This document shows, one piece after another, positions 56,166 through 64,000 of a DNA stretch of 64,000 bases (the stretch's first letter is position 1; every line of letters begins with the position of its first letter). The notes under the pieces are model-generated. The model was given only the letters and a program-made list of their open reading frames with translations, was not told the origin of the DNA and made no database searches. The translations under genes and the position numbers were made by a program. The DNA comes from Streptomyces sp. Edi4 (GTDB taxonomy: Bacteria; Actinomycetota; Actinomycetes; Streptomycetales; Streptomycetaceae): positions 1,984,001 through 2,048,000 of the forward strand of contig NZ_JBEJGY010000004.1 of assembly GCF_040253615.1 (NCBI RefSeq). Direction: 5' to 3'.

Positions 56166-56266
56166 GACGAACCTCCTGTCGTCGAGTGACGGCGCTGTGG
56201 CCGTATGTGCCCATGGTGAGGGGCACCACTGACAATTACCCCCGAATCCCCCTCTGACCTGCTGCT

Positions 56267-56313
56267 TTGCCCCACTCGGCAGGTGCGGCTATCTTTTGTA
56301 CTGACCAGTCAGT
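56267..56313 (+). promoter_or_regulatory. Promoter with TetR-type operator before the ATPase/YhgE/TetR operon
   Basis: TTGCCC (56267-56272) and TATCTT (56290-56295) form a promoter with a 17-bp spacer. The inverted repeat ACTGAC-CA-GTCAGT (56300-56313) lies where the transcript should start, ideal for repression. It resembles TetR-family operators. The TetR gene at the end of this operon is the likely regulator, making a negative feedback loop. Confidence 0.7.
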
Positions 56314-56372
56314 TCAAAAGTGGACCGGCGGATCCGGTCCGGGGGACGCGAGCAGGGGGGAATCGGGAGAGC

Positions 56373-57152
56373 ATGGACAGCCCGCAATCGGAAGTGACCG
56401 GCGCGGCGATACGCGCCGAGGGCTTCGGGCTCAAGGGACCACGCGGCTGGGTCTTCAGGGGCGTGAGCGTCGGCGCGGCCCCCGGCTCGCTCGTCGCGGT
56501 CACCGGCCCCTCCGGCTCCGGCCGCACCTGCCTGCTGCTCGCCCTCACCGGCCGGATGAAGCCCGCCGAGGGCTGGGCCCGGGTGGACGAGCACCAACTG
56601 CCCCGCGCAATGGCCGCCGTGCGGCGGATCAGCGCGCTCGCCCAGGTACCCGGGGTCAGCGAACTCGACCCCGCCCTGACCGTCGCCGAGCACCTGCGCG
56701 AGCGCGTGATGCTCAAGCGCCGCTACGACGGCTCGGTCCGCGCGCTCCTGCGCTCCCCCGCCCGCCGCCGGGCCGAGGCCAAAACCCTGATCGACCAGGC
56801 GCTCGCCGGCGCGGGGCTCGACCTCGCCGCCCTGCCCAAGCGCGAGCGCACCGCCGTACGCGACCTGGAACGGCTCGAAGCGCTGCGGCTCACGGTGGCA
56901 CTCGCGCTGATCCAGCGGCCCCGCCTGCTCGCGGTGGACGACACCGACATGAAGCTCGCGGACGGCGAACGCGCCGCCGCCTGGGCACTGCTGCGCTCCC
57001 TCGCGGACGCCGGCACCACGGTTCTCGCGGTGTGCGCCGAGGCGCCGGCCGGGGCCGACACCACCGTGACGACGACAGAAGCCGGCGCCGAGGACGGGGC
57101 CACGAGCGAAAAGGGGGCGGCCGATGCGTGCGCCACGACTGGCAGCGCTTGA
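56373..57152 (+). CDS. Degenerate ABC-type ATP-binding protein
   Basis: A 259-aa P-loop protein with the outline of an ABC ATPase but altered catalytic parts. The Walker A is GPSGSGRT, with Arg51 in place of Lys. The ABC signature LSGGQ is replaced by DLERLEALR (about 164-172). Walker B ends in D189-D190 where Glu is usual. ATG 56373 has GGGAGAG upstream. It overlaps the YhgE/Pip gene by 29 bp. It may bind but not hydrolyse ATP, or act as a structural partner. Confidence 0.82.
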   Translation: MDSPQSEVTGAAIRAEGFGLKGPRGWVFRGVSVGAAPGSLVAVTGPSGSGRTCLLLALTGRMKPAEGWARVDEHQLPRAMAAVRRISALAQVPGVSELDPALTVAEHLRERVMLKRRYDGSVRALLRSPARRRAEAKTLIDQALAGAGLDLAALPKRERTAVRDLERLEALRLTVALALIQRPRLLAVDDTDMKLADGERAAAWALLRSLADAGTTVLAVCAEAPAGADTTVTTTEAGAEDGATSEKGAADACATTGSA

Positions 57153-59208
57153 GCTGAAACGGTTCGGCCGCGGGAAGCTGCCGCGTGCCGCCCTGGTCGC
57201 GCTGCTCCTGCTGCCGCTCCTGTACGGCGCGCTGTACCTGTGCTCGTTCTGGGACCCCTACGGCCGCCTCGACAAGATCCCGGTGGCCCTGGTCAACGAC
57301 GACAGGGGCGCCGACGCCGCCGGGCAGCAGCTCCACGCGGGCGACGACCTCAGCGCGAAGCTGCGCGAGAGCAAGACCTTCGAGTGGCACGAGGTCAGTG
57401 ACGCGCAGGCGCGCGAGGGCCTGGAGAAGGGCACGTACTACCTGTCCCTGACGATGCCGGCCGACTTCAGCAAGAGGATCGCGTCCAGCTCCGGGGACTC
57501 CCCCGAGACGGGCGCGCTCCAGGTGCGGACCAACGACGCCAACAACTACATCGTCGGCTCGATCTCCCGCTCGGTCTTCTCCGAGGTGCGCGCCGCCGCC
57601 TCGTCCAAGGCGTCGCGGTCCTTCCTCGACAAGATCTTCATCTCGTTCGGCGACCTCCACGACTCCACGGAGAAGGCCGCCGAGGGCGCGGGCGACCTCA
57701 AGGACGGGCTCGACAAGGCCAAGGACGGCTCCAAGCAGCTGGCCGACAAGCTCAAGGACGCCAAGGACGGCAGCGGCAAGCTGGCTGGCGGCGTCTCCGA
57801 ACTCGACACCGGCGCGGGCAAGCTGGCGAGCGGCGCCCAGCAGGTCGCCGACGGCACCCAGAAACTCGCCGACCAGGTCAACGGCGTGGCCGGGCAGGTA
57901 CGTCCGTACCTCAAGGACAACGGCAAGGCGGTCGGCGACGCGGCGAAGCTCCTCGCGGACTCGATCCAGCCGGTACGCGACCAGCTCACCCACATCATCG
58001 ACCTCGCGCCCGCCGCGGCGGCCGGCACGCGCAAGGCCTCCCAGGACCTGGACGCCCTCTATCAGCAGCTCTGTGTGGACACCTCCACCGAGGGCCAGGT
58101 GTGCCCGAAGCTGAAGGACGCCAAGAAGGCGATGGCCACCGGCGCCACCCTTACCGAGGACGTCACCAACCTTGTCAAGGACCAGGGGGGTGATTTCAAG
58201 AAGCTGGACAAGAACCTCGAAGACCTCCAGACCAAGGCCAGGGACCTGACCGCGAAGGCGCCGCACCTCTCGGGCGACCTGGAAAAGCAGGTCGCCGACA
58301 TCAACAAGCTCAACAAGGGCGCGCACGACGTCGCCAAGGGTGCGGGCGACATCCACACGGGCCTCAGCCGCGCCAAGACCGGCTCCACCGACCTCGACAA
58401 GGGCATCGGCAAACTGGAACAGGGCGCGGGCGCGCTCGACGGCGGCATCATCAAGCTCTCCGACGGCTCGGTCCAGCTCTCCAACGGCCTGCACGACGGC
58501 GTCGGCAAGATCCCCGACTACGACAAGCAGCAGCGCGACCAGCGCACCGAGGTGATGGCCGACCCGGTCAAGCTGGCCTCCCAGGCGATGCACAAGGCGC
58601 CCAACTACGGCACCGGCTTCGCCCCGTACTTCATCCCGCTCTCCCTGTGGGTGGGCGCGATGGTCGCGTACATGCTGATCCAGCCGCTCAACCGGCGCGC
58701 CCTGGCCGCCGGCGCGTCGGCCTGGCGGATCGCGTTCGCCGCGTGGCTGCCGGTGGCGGCGATCGGCCTGCTCCAGGTCGCGGCGCTGATGTCGGTGCTG
58801 CACTTCGGGCTGGGGCTCGAGATGCGGCGCACCGCCGGAACGCTGGGCTATCTGGCGCTGACGTCCTGCTGCTTCGCGGCGATCGTGCAGTGGCTGAACG
58901 CCAAGTTCGGCGCGGCCGGGCGCATCCTGGTGCTCGCCGTCCTGATGCTCCAGCTGACGTCGGCGGGCGGCACCTATCCCGTCCAGACCAGCCCGGCCTT
59001 CTTCAACGCCATCCACCCCTATCTGCCCATGAGTTACGTCGTGGACGGCCTGCGCCGGCTGATCACGGGCGGCGACCTGGGAGTGGTGTGGCAGGGCTGC
59101 GCGGTCCTTGCGGCGTTCACCGTCGGCGCCCTCGCGCTGACCGCGCTGTCGGCCCGGCAGAAGCAGGTGTGGACGCTGGATCGGCTGCACCCCGAGCTGA
59201 GCCTGTGA
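57124..59208 (+). CDS. YhgE/Pip family membrane protein
   Basis: A 694-aa protein of the YhgE/phage-infection-protein family. One membrane helix near the N-terminus (AALVALLLLPLLYGALYLCSFW) is followed by a large extracellular region with many repeats of the D-G-x-x-x-L-A/K-x-G type (such as AKDGSGKLAGGVSELDTGAGKLASG), forming coiled coils, and about five C-terminal membrane helices (YFIPLSLWVGAMVAYMLI onward). The family fold is ABC-2-like. The function is unknown; relatives are phage receptors or envelope exporters. Confidence 0.92.
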   Translation: MRAPRLAALELKRFGRGKLPRAALVALLLLPLLYGALYLCSFWDPYGRLDKIPVALVNDDRGADAAGQQLHAGDDLSAKLRESKTFEWHEVSDAQAREGLEKGTYYLSLTMPADFSKRIASSSGDSPETGALQVRTNDANNYIVGSISRSVFSEVRAAASSKASRSFLDKIFISFGDLHDSTEKAAEGAGDLKDGLDKAKDGSKQLADKLKDAKDGSGKLAGGVSELDTGAGKLASGAQQVADGTQKLADQVNGVAGQVRPYLKDNGKAVGDAAKLLADSIQPVRDQLTHIIDLAPAAAAGTRKASQDLDALYQQLCVDTSTEGQVCPKLKDAKKAMATGATLTEDVTNLVKDQGGDFKKLDKNLEDLQTKARDLTAKAPHLSGDLEKQVADINKLNKGAHDVAKGAGDIHTGLSRAKTGSTDLDKGIGKLEQGAGALDGGIIKLSDGSVQLSNGLHDGVGKIPDYDKQQRDQRTEVMADPVKLASQAMHKAPNYGTGFAPYFIPLSLWVGAMVAYMLIQPLNRRALAAGASAWRIAFAAWLPVAAIGLLQVAALMSVLHFGLGLEMRRTAGTLGYLALTSCCFAAIVQWLNAKFGAAGRILVLAVLMLQLTSAGGTYPVQTSPAFFNAIHPYLPMSYVVDGLRRLITGGDLGVVWQGCAVLAAFTVGALALTALSARQKQVWTLDRLHPELSL

Positions 59209-59219
59209 GAATCGACGCC

Positions 59220-59828
59220 ATGGAGAGCAGCAGCACCAGACGGCAGGCGACCCGGCAGAAGCTCTACGAGGCCGCCGTGACGCTCATCGCCGAGCAGGGC
59301 TTCTCGGCCACCACGGTCGACGAGATCGCGGAGCGGGCCGGCGTCGCCAAGGGCACGGTCTACTACAACTTCAAGAGCAAGACCGAGCTCTTCGAGGAGC
59401 TGCTGCGCCATGGCGTGGGTCTGCTGACCGCCTCCTTGCAGGCGGCCGCGGACGAGACCGCCGAGCGCGGCGGCACCGGGATCGAGGCCCTGGACGCGAT
59501 GATCCGGGCCGGTCTTGACTTCATCCACCGCTATCCGGCCTTCACCCAGCTCTACGTCGCCGAGCTGTGGCGCACCAACCGCGCCTGGCAGTCCACCCTG
59601 CTTGTGGTGCGCCAGGAGGCGGTGGCCGTGGTGGAGCGGGTGCTGCGGGACGCGGTGGCGGCGGGCGAGCTGAGCGAGGAGATCGACATTCCGCTCACGG
59701 CGGCGGCGCTGGTGGGGATGGTCCTGGTGGCCGCGCTCGACTGGCAGGCCTTCCAGAGCGAGCGCTCCCTGGACGACGTCCACGCGGCGCTCTCCCGGCT
59801 GCTGCACGGCCGGGTGGGCGGGCGCTAG
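59220..59828 (+). CDS. TetR family transcriptional regulator
   Basis: A 202-aa regulator. The N-terminal HTH (KLYEAAVTLIAEQGFSATTVDEIAERAGVAKGTVYYNFKSK) is a textbook TetR domain; the C-terminal part is a ligand-binding helical domain. ATG 59220 is chosen as the likely conserved start; a GTG at 59205 overlaps the YhgE stop (GTGA) and is also in frame. It probably represses its own operon through the ACTGAC-CA-GTCAGT site at 56300-56313. Confidence 0.93.
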   Translation: MESSSTRRQATRQKLYEAAVTLIAEQGFSATTVDEIAERAGVAKGTVYYNFKSKTELFEELLRHGVGLLTASLQAAADETAERGGTGIEALDAMIRAGLDFIHRYPAFTQLYVAELWRTNRAWQSTLLVVRQEAVAVVERVLRDAVAAGELSEEIDIPLTAAALVGMVLVAALDWQAFQSERSLDDVHAALSRLLHGRVGGR

Positions 59829-59849
59829 CCGGGCCCGGTCACGACAGCA

Positions 59850-59894
59850 CGCCGGCCGGCGCGGTCCAATCCCCCTGGACCGCGCCGGCCGGCG
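59850..59894 (+). terminator. 19-bp stem terminator after tetR
   Basis: Perfectly complementary arms 59850-59868 and 59876-59894 around ATCCCCC, followed by CTCTTCTC. It ends the ATPase/YhgE/TetR operon. The remainder of the 305-bp gap to the DUF4126 gene shows only the possible promoter near 60121. Confidence 0.88.
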
Positions 59895-60133
59895 CTCTTC
59901 TCGCGTGTTCCCCCGGGTCTCCCCCGACCCCGTCACATCCGGGGAGCCGCGCCGGTTCCGCCGCCCCGTGCCGGCGGTACCGGCGCCGCGCCCCTTCCAT
60001 GGCCTCCACTTTCCCGTCCCCACAGGTGAAAGCCCATCCGTGCGGGTACTCATCTGGCCATCTAGGTACGGATACTCAGACCTGGGCGCACGGCCTCATT
60101 CCGCGCGGCCCGCGACTGGCTACGATCTGGGAC

Positions 60134-60751
60134 GTGTCCGTACTCCCCCTCGTCTTCACCAGCGGCTGGGCGAGCGGGGTCAACGCGTACGCGGTGGTCC
60201 TGCTGCTCGGCATCTTCGGCGCCACCGGACTCACCGACGAGGTGCCCGAGGCGCTCCAGCGGCCCGATGTCCTGATCGTGGCCGGCGTTCTCTTCCTCTG
60301 TGAGGCGGTCGCGGACAAGATCCCGTACGTGGACTCGGTCTGGGACTCCGTGCACACGGTGATCCGGCCGATCGCGGGCGCGGTCGTCGGCGCGCTGCTC
60401 GCCGGCCACAACGGTTCGCTGCCGGATCTCGCGGCCGGGGCGGTCGGCGGTTCGACGGCGCTGATGAGCCATCTGGTCAAGGCCGGGACGCGGATGGCGG
60501 TGAACACCTCGCCCGAGCCGTTCAGCAACATCGCGCTGAGCACGGCCGAGGACCTGGGCGTCGCCGGGCTCATCGTTTTCGCGCTCTTCCATCCGCTCGC
60601 GGCGGCGGTGATCGCGGGCACGCTGCTCGTGCTCGGGGTCGTGATACTGGTCGTGCTGTGGCGCCAGATCCGCCGTTTTCGGCGGCGCAGGGCGCAGCGC
60701 CGGGAGGAGAAGCGGCTGGCCTCGGCCGGGGTGGCGCGGCCGCCCGAGTGA
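60134..60751 (+). CDS. DUF4126 membrane protein
   Basis: A 205-aa protein with about five membrane segments and the family pattern FTSGWASGVNAYAVVLLLGIFG and KIPYVDSVWDSVHTVIRPIAGA. The C-terminus is strongly basic. GTG 60134 has no ribosome site; TACGAT, a possible -10, lies eight bases upstream (60121-60126), so the mRNA may be leaderless. Function unknown. Confidence 0.9.
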   Translation: MSVLPLVFTSGWASGVNAYAVVLLLGIFGATGLTDEVPEALQRPDVLIVAGVLFLCEAVADKIPYVDSVWDSVHTVIRPIAGAVVGALLAGHNGSLPDLAAGAVGGSTALMSHLVKAGTRMAVNTSPEPFSNIALSTAEDLGVAGLIVFALFHPLAAAVIAGTLLVLGVVILVVLWRQIRRFRRRRAQRREEKRLASAGVARPPE

Positions 60752-60782
60752 GGTGTCAGTGGCGGCGGATAAAGTCGCTGAC

Positions 60783-62294
60783 ATGGCACGGATTGCGGTG
60801 ATCGGCGCCGGTGCGGGCGCCATGGCGGCTGCTGCCCGGCTGGCCGTGGCAGGCCACCGGGTGACGGTGTACGAGCGCTCGTCGACGTACGGCGGCGCGC
60901 TGGGGCGCTTCGAGCGGGACGGGTTCGTCTTCGACACCGGCCCCGCTCTGCTGCGGCTGCCCGCCGTCTACCGCGACCTGTTCGTGAAGACCGGCAAGGA
61001 GCCGCTGGAGAGCCGCGTCGAGCTCGCCCCGGTGGACCCGGCCTCGCGCCATGTTTTCGCCGACGGCAGCGAGGTCTCGCTGCCCAACGCATCGCGCGCG
61101 GGCGTGATCTCCGCCCTCGACGACGCCCTGGGCGCCGGCGCGGGCGAGCGGTGGGGCGCCTTTCTCGGGCGCGCGAGGGAGACCTGGGACCGCACGCGCC
61201 GTCCGCTCCTGGAAGAGCCTCTGTGGCCCAACTGGCAGGTGCTGGCCCGCGAGCCCTACCCCGCGCTCAAGCAGCGCCGCCTGCTCAGGCCGCCCCGCCA
61301 GGCCGCCACCCTGCACGAGATCGCCGTCCAGGAGCTGGGCGGCGGGCGGCTCGGCGCGCTCTTGGAGAGCTACGCCCTCGAGTACGGCCTGGATCCGGCA
61401 TCGGTCCCGGCCGCCGCGGCCGTGCTGCCGTACATGGAGCACGCCTTCGGCAGCTGGTATGTGCGCGGCGGCATGCGGGAGTTGGCGCGCGCGATGTATG
61501 AGCGCTGTCTGGCCCGGAAGGTCACGTTCGTCTTCGACGCCGAGGTGACCCTGATCAGGGAGAAGGACGGCCACGTGGCGGGCGTGGAGCTCGCCGACGG
61601 CACGGTCGTGGCGGCGGACCGTGTGGTGTGCGGCGCCGATCCGCGCGGGCTGCGACGGATGCTGCCGGGGCGCAAGGTGTGGGAGACGGGCAGGGTCTGC
61701 CCCGACGAGGCGGCCCGGCCGAGCCGGTTCACCGTGCTGCTCGCGCTGCGCGGCGCACGGCCCGAGGGCACGGCGCACCGCACGGTGGTCCACTCGCCGG
61801 ACGCGGCGGCCGAGGCCCGCGCGGCCTTCACGGGCCCGGGCGCGGGGGCGCCCACGGTCACGGTGCTGCGCCCCGACGACCCGGCGGTGCGGCCGGACGA
61901 CGACCACGAGGCGGTGACCCTGACGGCGACGGTCGCCCCGCACGGCCCGGTCGACTGGACCGAGAAAGCCCTGATCGCGCGGTACACGGACGAGCTGATC
62001 ACCGCCGCCGCGCGGGCCGTGCCCGGGCTGCGGGAGCGGCTGCTGTGGCAGGAGGTGCGCACCCCGGTGCGGGTGGCGGAGGCGACCGGCGCGGAGGGTG
62101 GTTCGGTGCCCGCGCCCTCGCTGGCCGGCGCCCGCGCCGCGCTGCTGCACCCCGCCAACTCCACGGCCCTGCCGGGCCTGCACCTGGCCGGTGGCTGGGC
62201 GCACCCCGGCGGCGGGCTCGCGCACGCCGGGATGTCGGGCGCGCTGGTGGCCGGCCTGATCGTCGAGGGGGAGGACTTCCGGGGCTCCCAGTGA
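60783..62294 (+). CDS. CrtI-like phytoene dehydrogenase-family FAD oxidoreductase
   Basis: A 503-aa flavoprotein. The N-terminal dinucleotide-binding loop is IAVIGAGAGAMAAAARLAVAGHRVTVYERSSTYGG and the C-terminal FAD motif is GLHLAGGWAHPGGGLAHAGMSGALVA. It is related to carotenoid desaturases and isomerases, but no other carotenoid gene is nearby, so the substrate is open. ATG 60783 is chosen over GTG 60753; TAAAGT (60770-60775) lies just upstream, suggesting a leaderless transcript. Confidence 0.9.
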   Translation: MARIAVIGAGAGAMAAAARLAVAGHRVTVYERSSTYGGALGRFERDGFVFDTGPALLRLPAVYRDLFVKTGKEPLESRVELAPVDPASRHVFADGSEVSLPNASRAGVISALDDALGAGAGERWGAFLGRARETWDRTRRPLLEEPLWPNWQVLAREPYPALKQRRLLRPPRQAATLHEIAVQELGGGRLGALLESYALEYGLDPASVPAAAAVLPYMEHAFGSWYVRGGMRELARAMYERCLARKVTFVFDAEVTLIREKDGHVAGVELADGTVVAADRVVCGADPRGLRRMLPGRKVWETGRVCPDEAARPSRFTVLLALRGARPEGTAHRTVVHSPDAAAEARAAFTGPGAGAPTVTVLRPDDPAVRPDDDHEAVTLTATVAPHGPVDWTEKALIARYTDELITAAARAVPGLRERLLWQEVRTPVRVAEATGAEGGSVPAPSLAGARAALLHPANSTALPGLHLAGGWAHPGGGLAHAGMSGALVAGLIVEGEDFRGSQ

Positions 62295-62330
62295 GCCCCG
62301 GCTTTCGCCCCCGAGCCGTGGGGAGCCGGG

Positions 62331-63275
62331 CTAGTACCGGTAGTTCTGCTGCTGCTCGAGCCGGTAGGACGCATCCGGGTGGACCGGGGGCGCGTCCGGG
62401 GGGACCTGGGCGTTCGGGTGGACCGGAGCGTTCGGGTCGTACGGCTGGTTCAGGTGGTGGGGGTCGTACGGCTGCTGGGGCTGCTGCTCGTAGGGGGCGT
62501 ACGCCTGCTCACCCTCGCGCTGCTGAGGCACCCAGACGCCGCCGGGCGGGGTGTCCGTGCCGTACTGCGCGGCCGACGGGTCGGCGTAGGGCTGCTGCCG
62601 GCCGCCGAAGCTGTCGTAGGCGTCGTGGTTGTCGTGGCCGCCGTAGGAGCCGCCGCCGCTGCCGATGTACGGGTCGGAGTAGGCGGCGTACTGCTGCCGG
62701 TCCGCGCCGTTCTCGTCGTACTGCGGGGCGTAGGGGTCGGCGTAGGGCTGCTGCGGGTCGTACGCGCCGTAGGGGGCGTGCGCCGGCGCTTCGGGGTGCT
62801 GGGCGGGGGTGTAGATGCCGTACTGGCCGGTCTCGTCGGGCAGGGGCTGCGGCTCGTAGACCGCGTCGCCGTGGGGCGCCTGGCCCTCGTGGTCAGGGGC
62901 GAGGGGGGCGGCGGCGTCCGTCTCGCCCGCGCCCTCGTACTGGAGGTCGCTGACCTCCAGGACCGGCTCCGCCGGGCGCGCGCCCTTGCGGGCGGCCCTG
63001 CGACGGCGGCTCGCGCCCGGCCTGCCGCCCAGCGCCCAGCCCGTCGAGAAGCCCTTGCGGAAGGAGAGCGTGACGTACGTCTGGCCGACGGCGAAGGTGA
63101 GCACGCCCAGGACGATCACGAGGACCGACGACAGCAGGACGCCGAGGACCACGCCGAGGAATCCGGTGAAGGCCAGCAGCCGCCAGCGCAGGCGCGCCTT
63201 GTACTGGAGCAGCACCTCCCCCAGCAGCCACAGCGCGACGATCGCGAACGCGATGTAGAGGACCGTCCAGCCCAT
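62331..63275 (-). CDS. Membrane protein with QPY-rich tail
   Basis: A 314-aa protein. Three hydrophobic segments occupy the first 75 residues (WTVLYIAFAIVALWLLGEVLL, RLLAFTGFLGVVLGVLL, LVIVLGVLTFAVGQTYV); the remaining 230 residues are hydrophilic and full of Gln, Pro, Tyr and Asp (QQPYADPYAPQY, QPQQPYDPHH). ATG 63275 follows GAGGGG. The disordered tail may bind partners in the cytoplasm. It converges on the CrtI-like gene; the 36-bp gap holds an imperfect hairpin. Confidence 0.83.
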   Translation of the reverse strand: MGWTVLYIAFAIVALWLLGEVLLQYKARLRWRLLAFTGFLGVVLGVLLSSVLVIVLGVLTFAVGQTYVTLSFRKGFSTGWALGGRPGASRRRRAARKGARPAEPVLEVSDLQYEGAGETDAAAPLAPDHEGQAPHGDAVYEPQPLPDETGQYGIYTPAQHPEAPAHAPYGAYDPQQPYADPYAPQYDENGADRQQYAAYSDPYIGSGGGSYGGHDNHDAYDSFGGRQQPYADPSAAQYGTDTPPGGVWVPQQREGEQAYAPYEQQPQQPYDPHHLNQPYDPNAPVHPNAQVPPDAPPVHPDASYRLEQQQNYRY

Positions 63276-63336
63276 GTACGCCCCTCTTCTCCTGCCCCGG
63301 GTGCGGCTGTCCCCCGACCCGGGTACCGGTTTCCGG

Positions 63337-64000
63337 CTACGCCTGCTGGTGCAGGCCGAGATTCTCGTAGATTTCGAGCGTCGCCGTGGAGTTGTTGAGG
63401 GTAATGAAGTGCAACCCGGGTACGCCATCGGCGAGCAGCCGCGAGCAGAACTCGGTGGCGAACTCGATGCCCATGGAGCGTACAGCGGCCGGGTCGTCCT
63501 TGGCCGCCAGCATCCGGTCCCGAAGGGCGTCCGGGAAGACCGCGGTGCTCAGTTGGGGCAGACGCTCCAACTGCTTCACACTGGTCACGGGCATGACCTC
63601 GGGGATGATCGGGGTCTCGCAGCCGGCCGCCGCGACCCGGTCGCGCAGCCGTGCGTAGTTCGCCGGCTCGAAGAACATCTGCGTGATGGCGTAATCGGCG
63701 CCGGCGCGGCACTTGTCCACGAAGTTGCGGATGTCGGAGTCCCAGTCGGTGGAGCGGGGGTGCATCTCGGGGAAGGCCGCGACGCCGACGCAGAAGTCGC
63801 CCGACTCCCGGATGAGCGAGACCAGTTCGGCCGCGTACGTCACACCTTGGGGGTGTTTGACCCACTCGCCCATGGGGTCACCCTTCGGGTCGCCGCGCAC
63901 CGCGAGGATGTTGCGGATCCCCGCGTCGGCGTACTGGCCCACCGTGTGGCGCAGTTCGGCGATCGAGTGCCCGACGGCGGTGAGGTGGGCGACCGGCGTA
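63337..64000 (-). CDS. metF: Methylenetetrahydrofolate reductase (5' end outside window)
   Basis: The C-terminal 220 codons of MetF, which reduces 5,10-methylene-THF to 5-methyl-THF for methionine synthesis. Characteristic stretches are [57 protein letters not shown] and [17 protein letters not shown]. The start lies to the right of position 64000. The visible part is intact. Confidence 0.96.
   Translation of the reverse strand, partial: TPVAHLTAVGHSIAELRHTVGQYADAGIRNILAVRGDPKGDPMGEWVKHPQGVTYAAELVSLIRESGDFCVGVAAFPEMHPRSTDWDSDIRNFVDKCRAGADYAITQMFFEPANYARLRDRVAAAGCETPIIPEVMPVTSVKQLERLPQLSTAVFPDALRDRMLAAKDDPAAVRSMGIEFATEFCSRLLADGVPGLHFITLNNSTATLEIYENLGLHQQA

Noticed and set aside
60783-62294. 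Carotenoid biosynthesis cluster
   Set aside because: Only one CrtI-like protein is present; no crtB, crtE or cyclase gene is adjacent.

Overview
The window comes from a Streptomyces-type actinomycete chromosome. The DNA is very GC-rich, GTG starts are frequent, neighbouring genes often share ATGA or GTGA stop/start overlaps, and the order hisDCB - dnaE - lspA/rluD - ileS - divIVA/sepF/ftsZ - dcw cluster - metF is the one known from the core of Streptomyces chromosomes. Almost everything is housekeeping or conserved actinobacterial sequence. There is no prophage, insertion sequence, CRISPR array or biosynthetic cluster. I found no tRNA or rRNA gene.

Layout. 1-2.7 kb: his operon on the minus strand (hisD, hisC, start of hisB). 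2.8-11.3 kb: conserved single genes (beta-helix membrane protein, LON-domain protein, YbaK deacylase, an ABC exporter pair, an NYN-LOTUS protein, a 59-aa protein). 11.4-14.9 kb: dnaE. 15.2-21.6 kb: DUF2252 protein, DsbA-like membrane protein, dienelactone hydrolase, MscS channel, Na+/H+ antiporter. 21.7-25.1 kb: GNAT, rluD, lspA and a DksA/TraR protein with a histone-H1-like tail. 25.4-28.8 kb: a T-box riboswitch and ileS. 29.3-47.0 kb: one long minus-strand cell wall and division block, transcribed rsmH-ftsL-ftsI-murE-murF-mraY-murD-ftsW-murG-ftsQ-ftsZ-pgeF-yggS-sepF-yggT-divIVA; murC and mraZ are not in it. 47.5-53.1 kb: carbonic anhydrase, then a MoxR / DUF58 / transglutaminase operon whose DUF58 gene carries an apparent one-base frameshift. 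53.1-54.0 kb: a tandem array of about 150-bp repeats. 54.0-56.2 kb: DUF3040, methyltransferase and HEPN proteins. 56.3-59.8 kb: a self-contained operon of a degenerate ABC-type ATPase, a YhgE/Pip membrane protein and a TetR regulator behind a palindromic operator. 60.1-64 kb: DUF4126 protein, CrtI-like FAD protein, membrane protein and metF (cut by the window end).

How the genes work together. The dcw block makes lipid II (MurE, MurF, MurD, MraY, MurG), flips and polymerises it at the septum (FtsW, FtsI), places the Z ring (FtsZ, SepF, FtsQ, FtsL) and directs polar growth (DivIVA). Candidate control points are a promoter with three AGTGG direct repeats at 10-bp spacing before rsmH, promoters plus a hairpin leader before ftsZ, and the ileS T-box.

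The least explained item is the repeat array at 53.1-54.0 kb. Its copies, and one inverted copy at 29.0 kb, differ by paired substitutions that keep two hairpins intact, which points to selection on a folded RNA or single-stranded DNA. Other items worth checking are the GXHH active-site motif in IleRS, the DksA-like protein with a substituted zinc cysteine, and the ATPase lacking its Walker A lysine and ABC signature.
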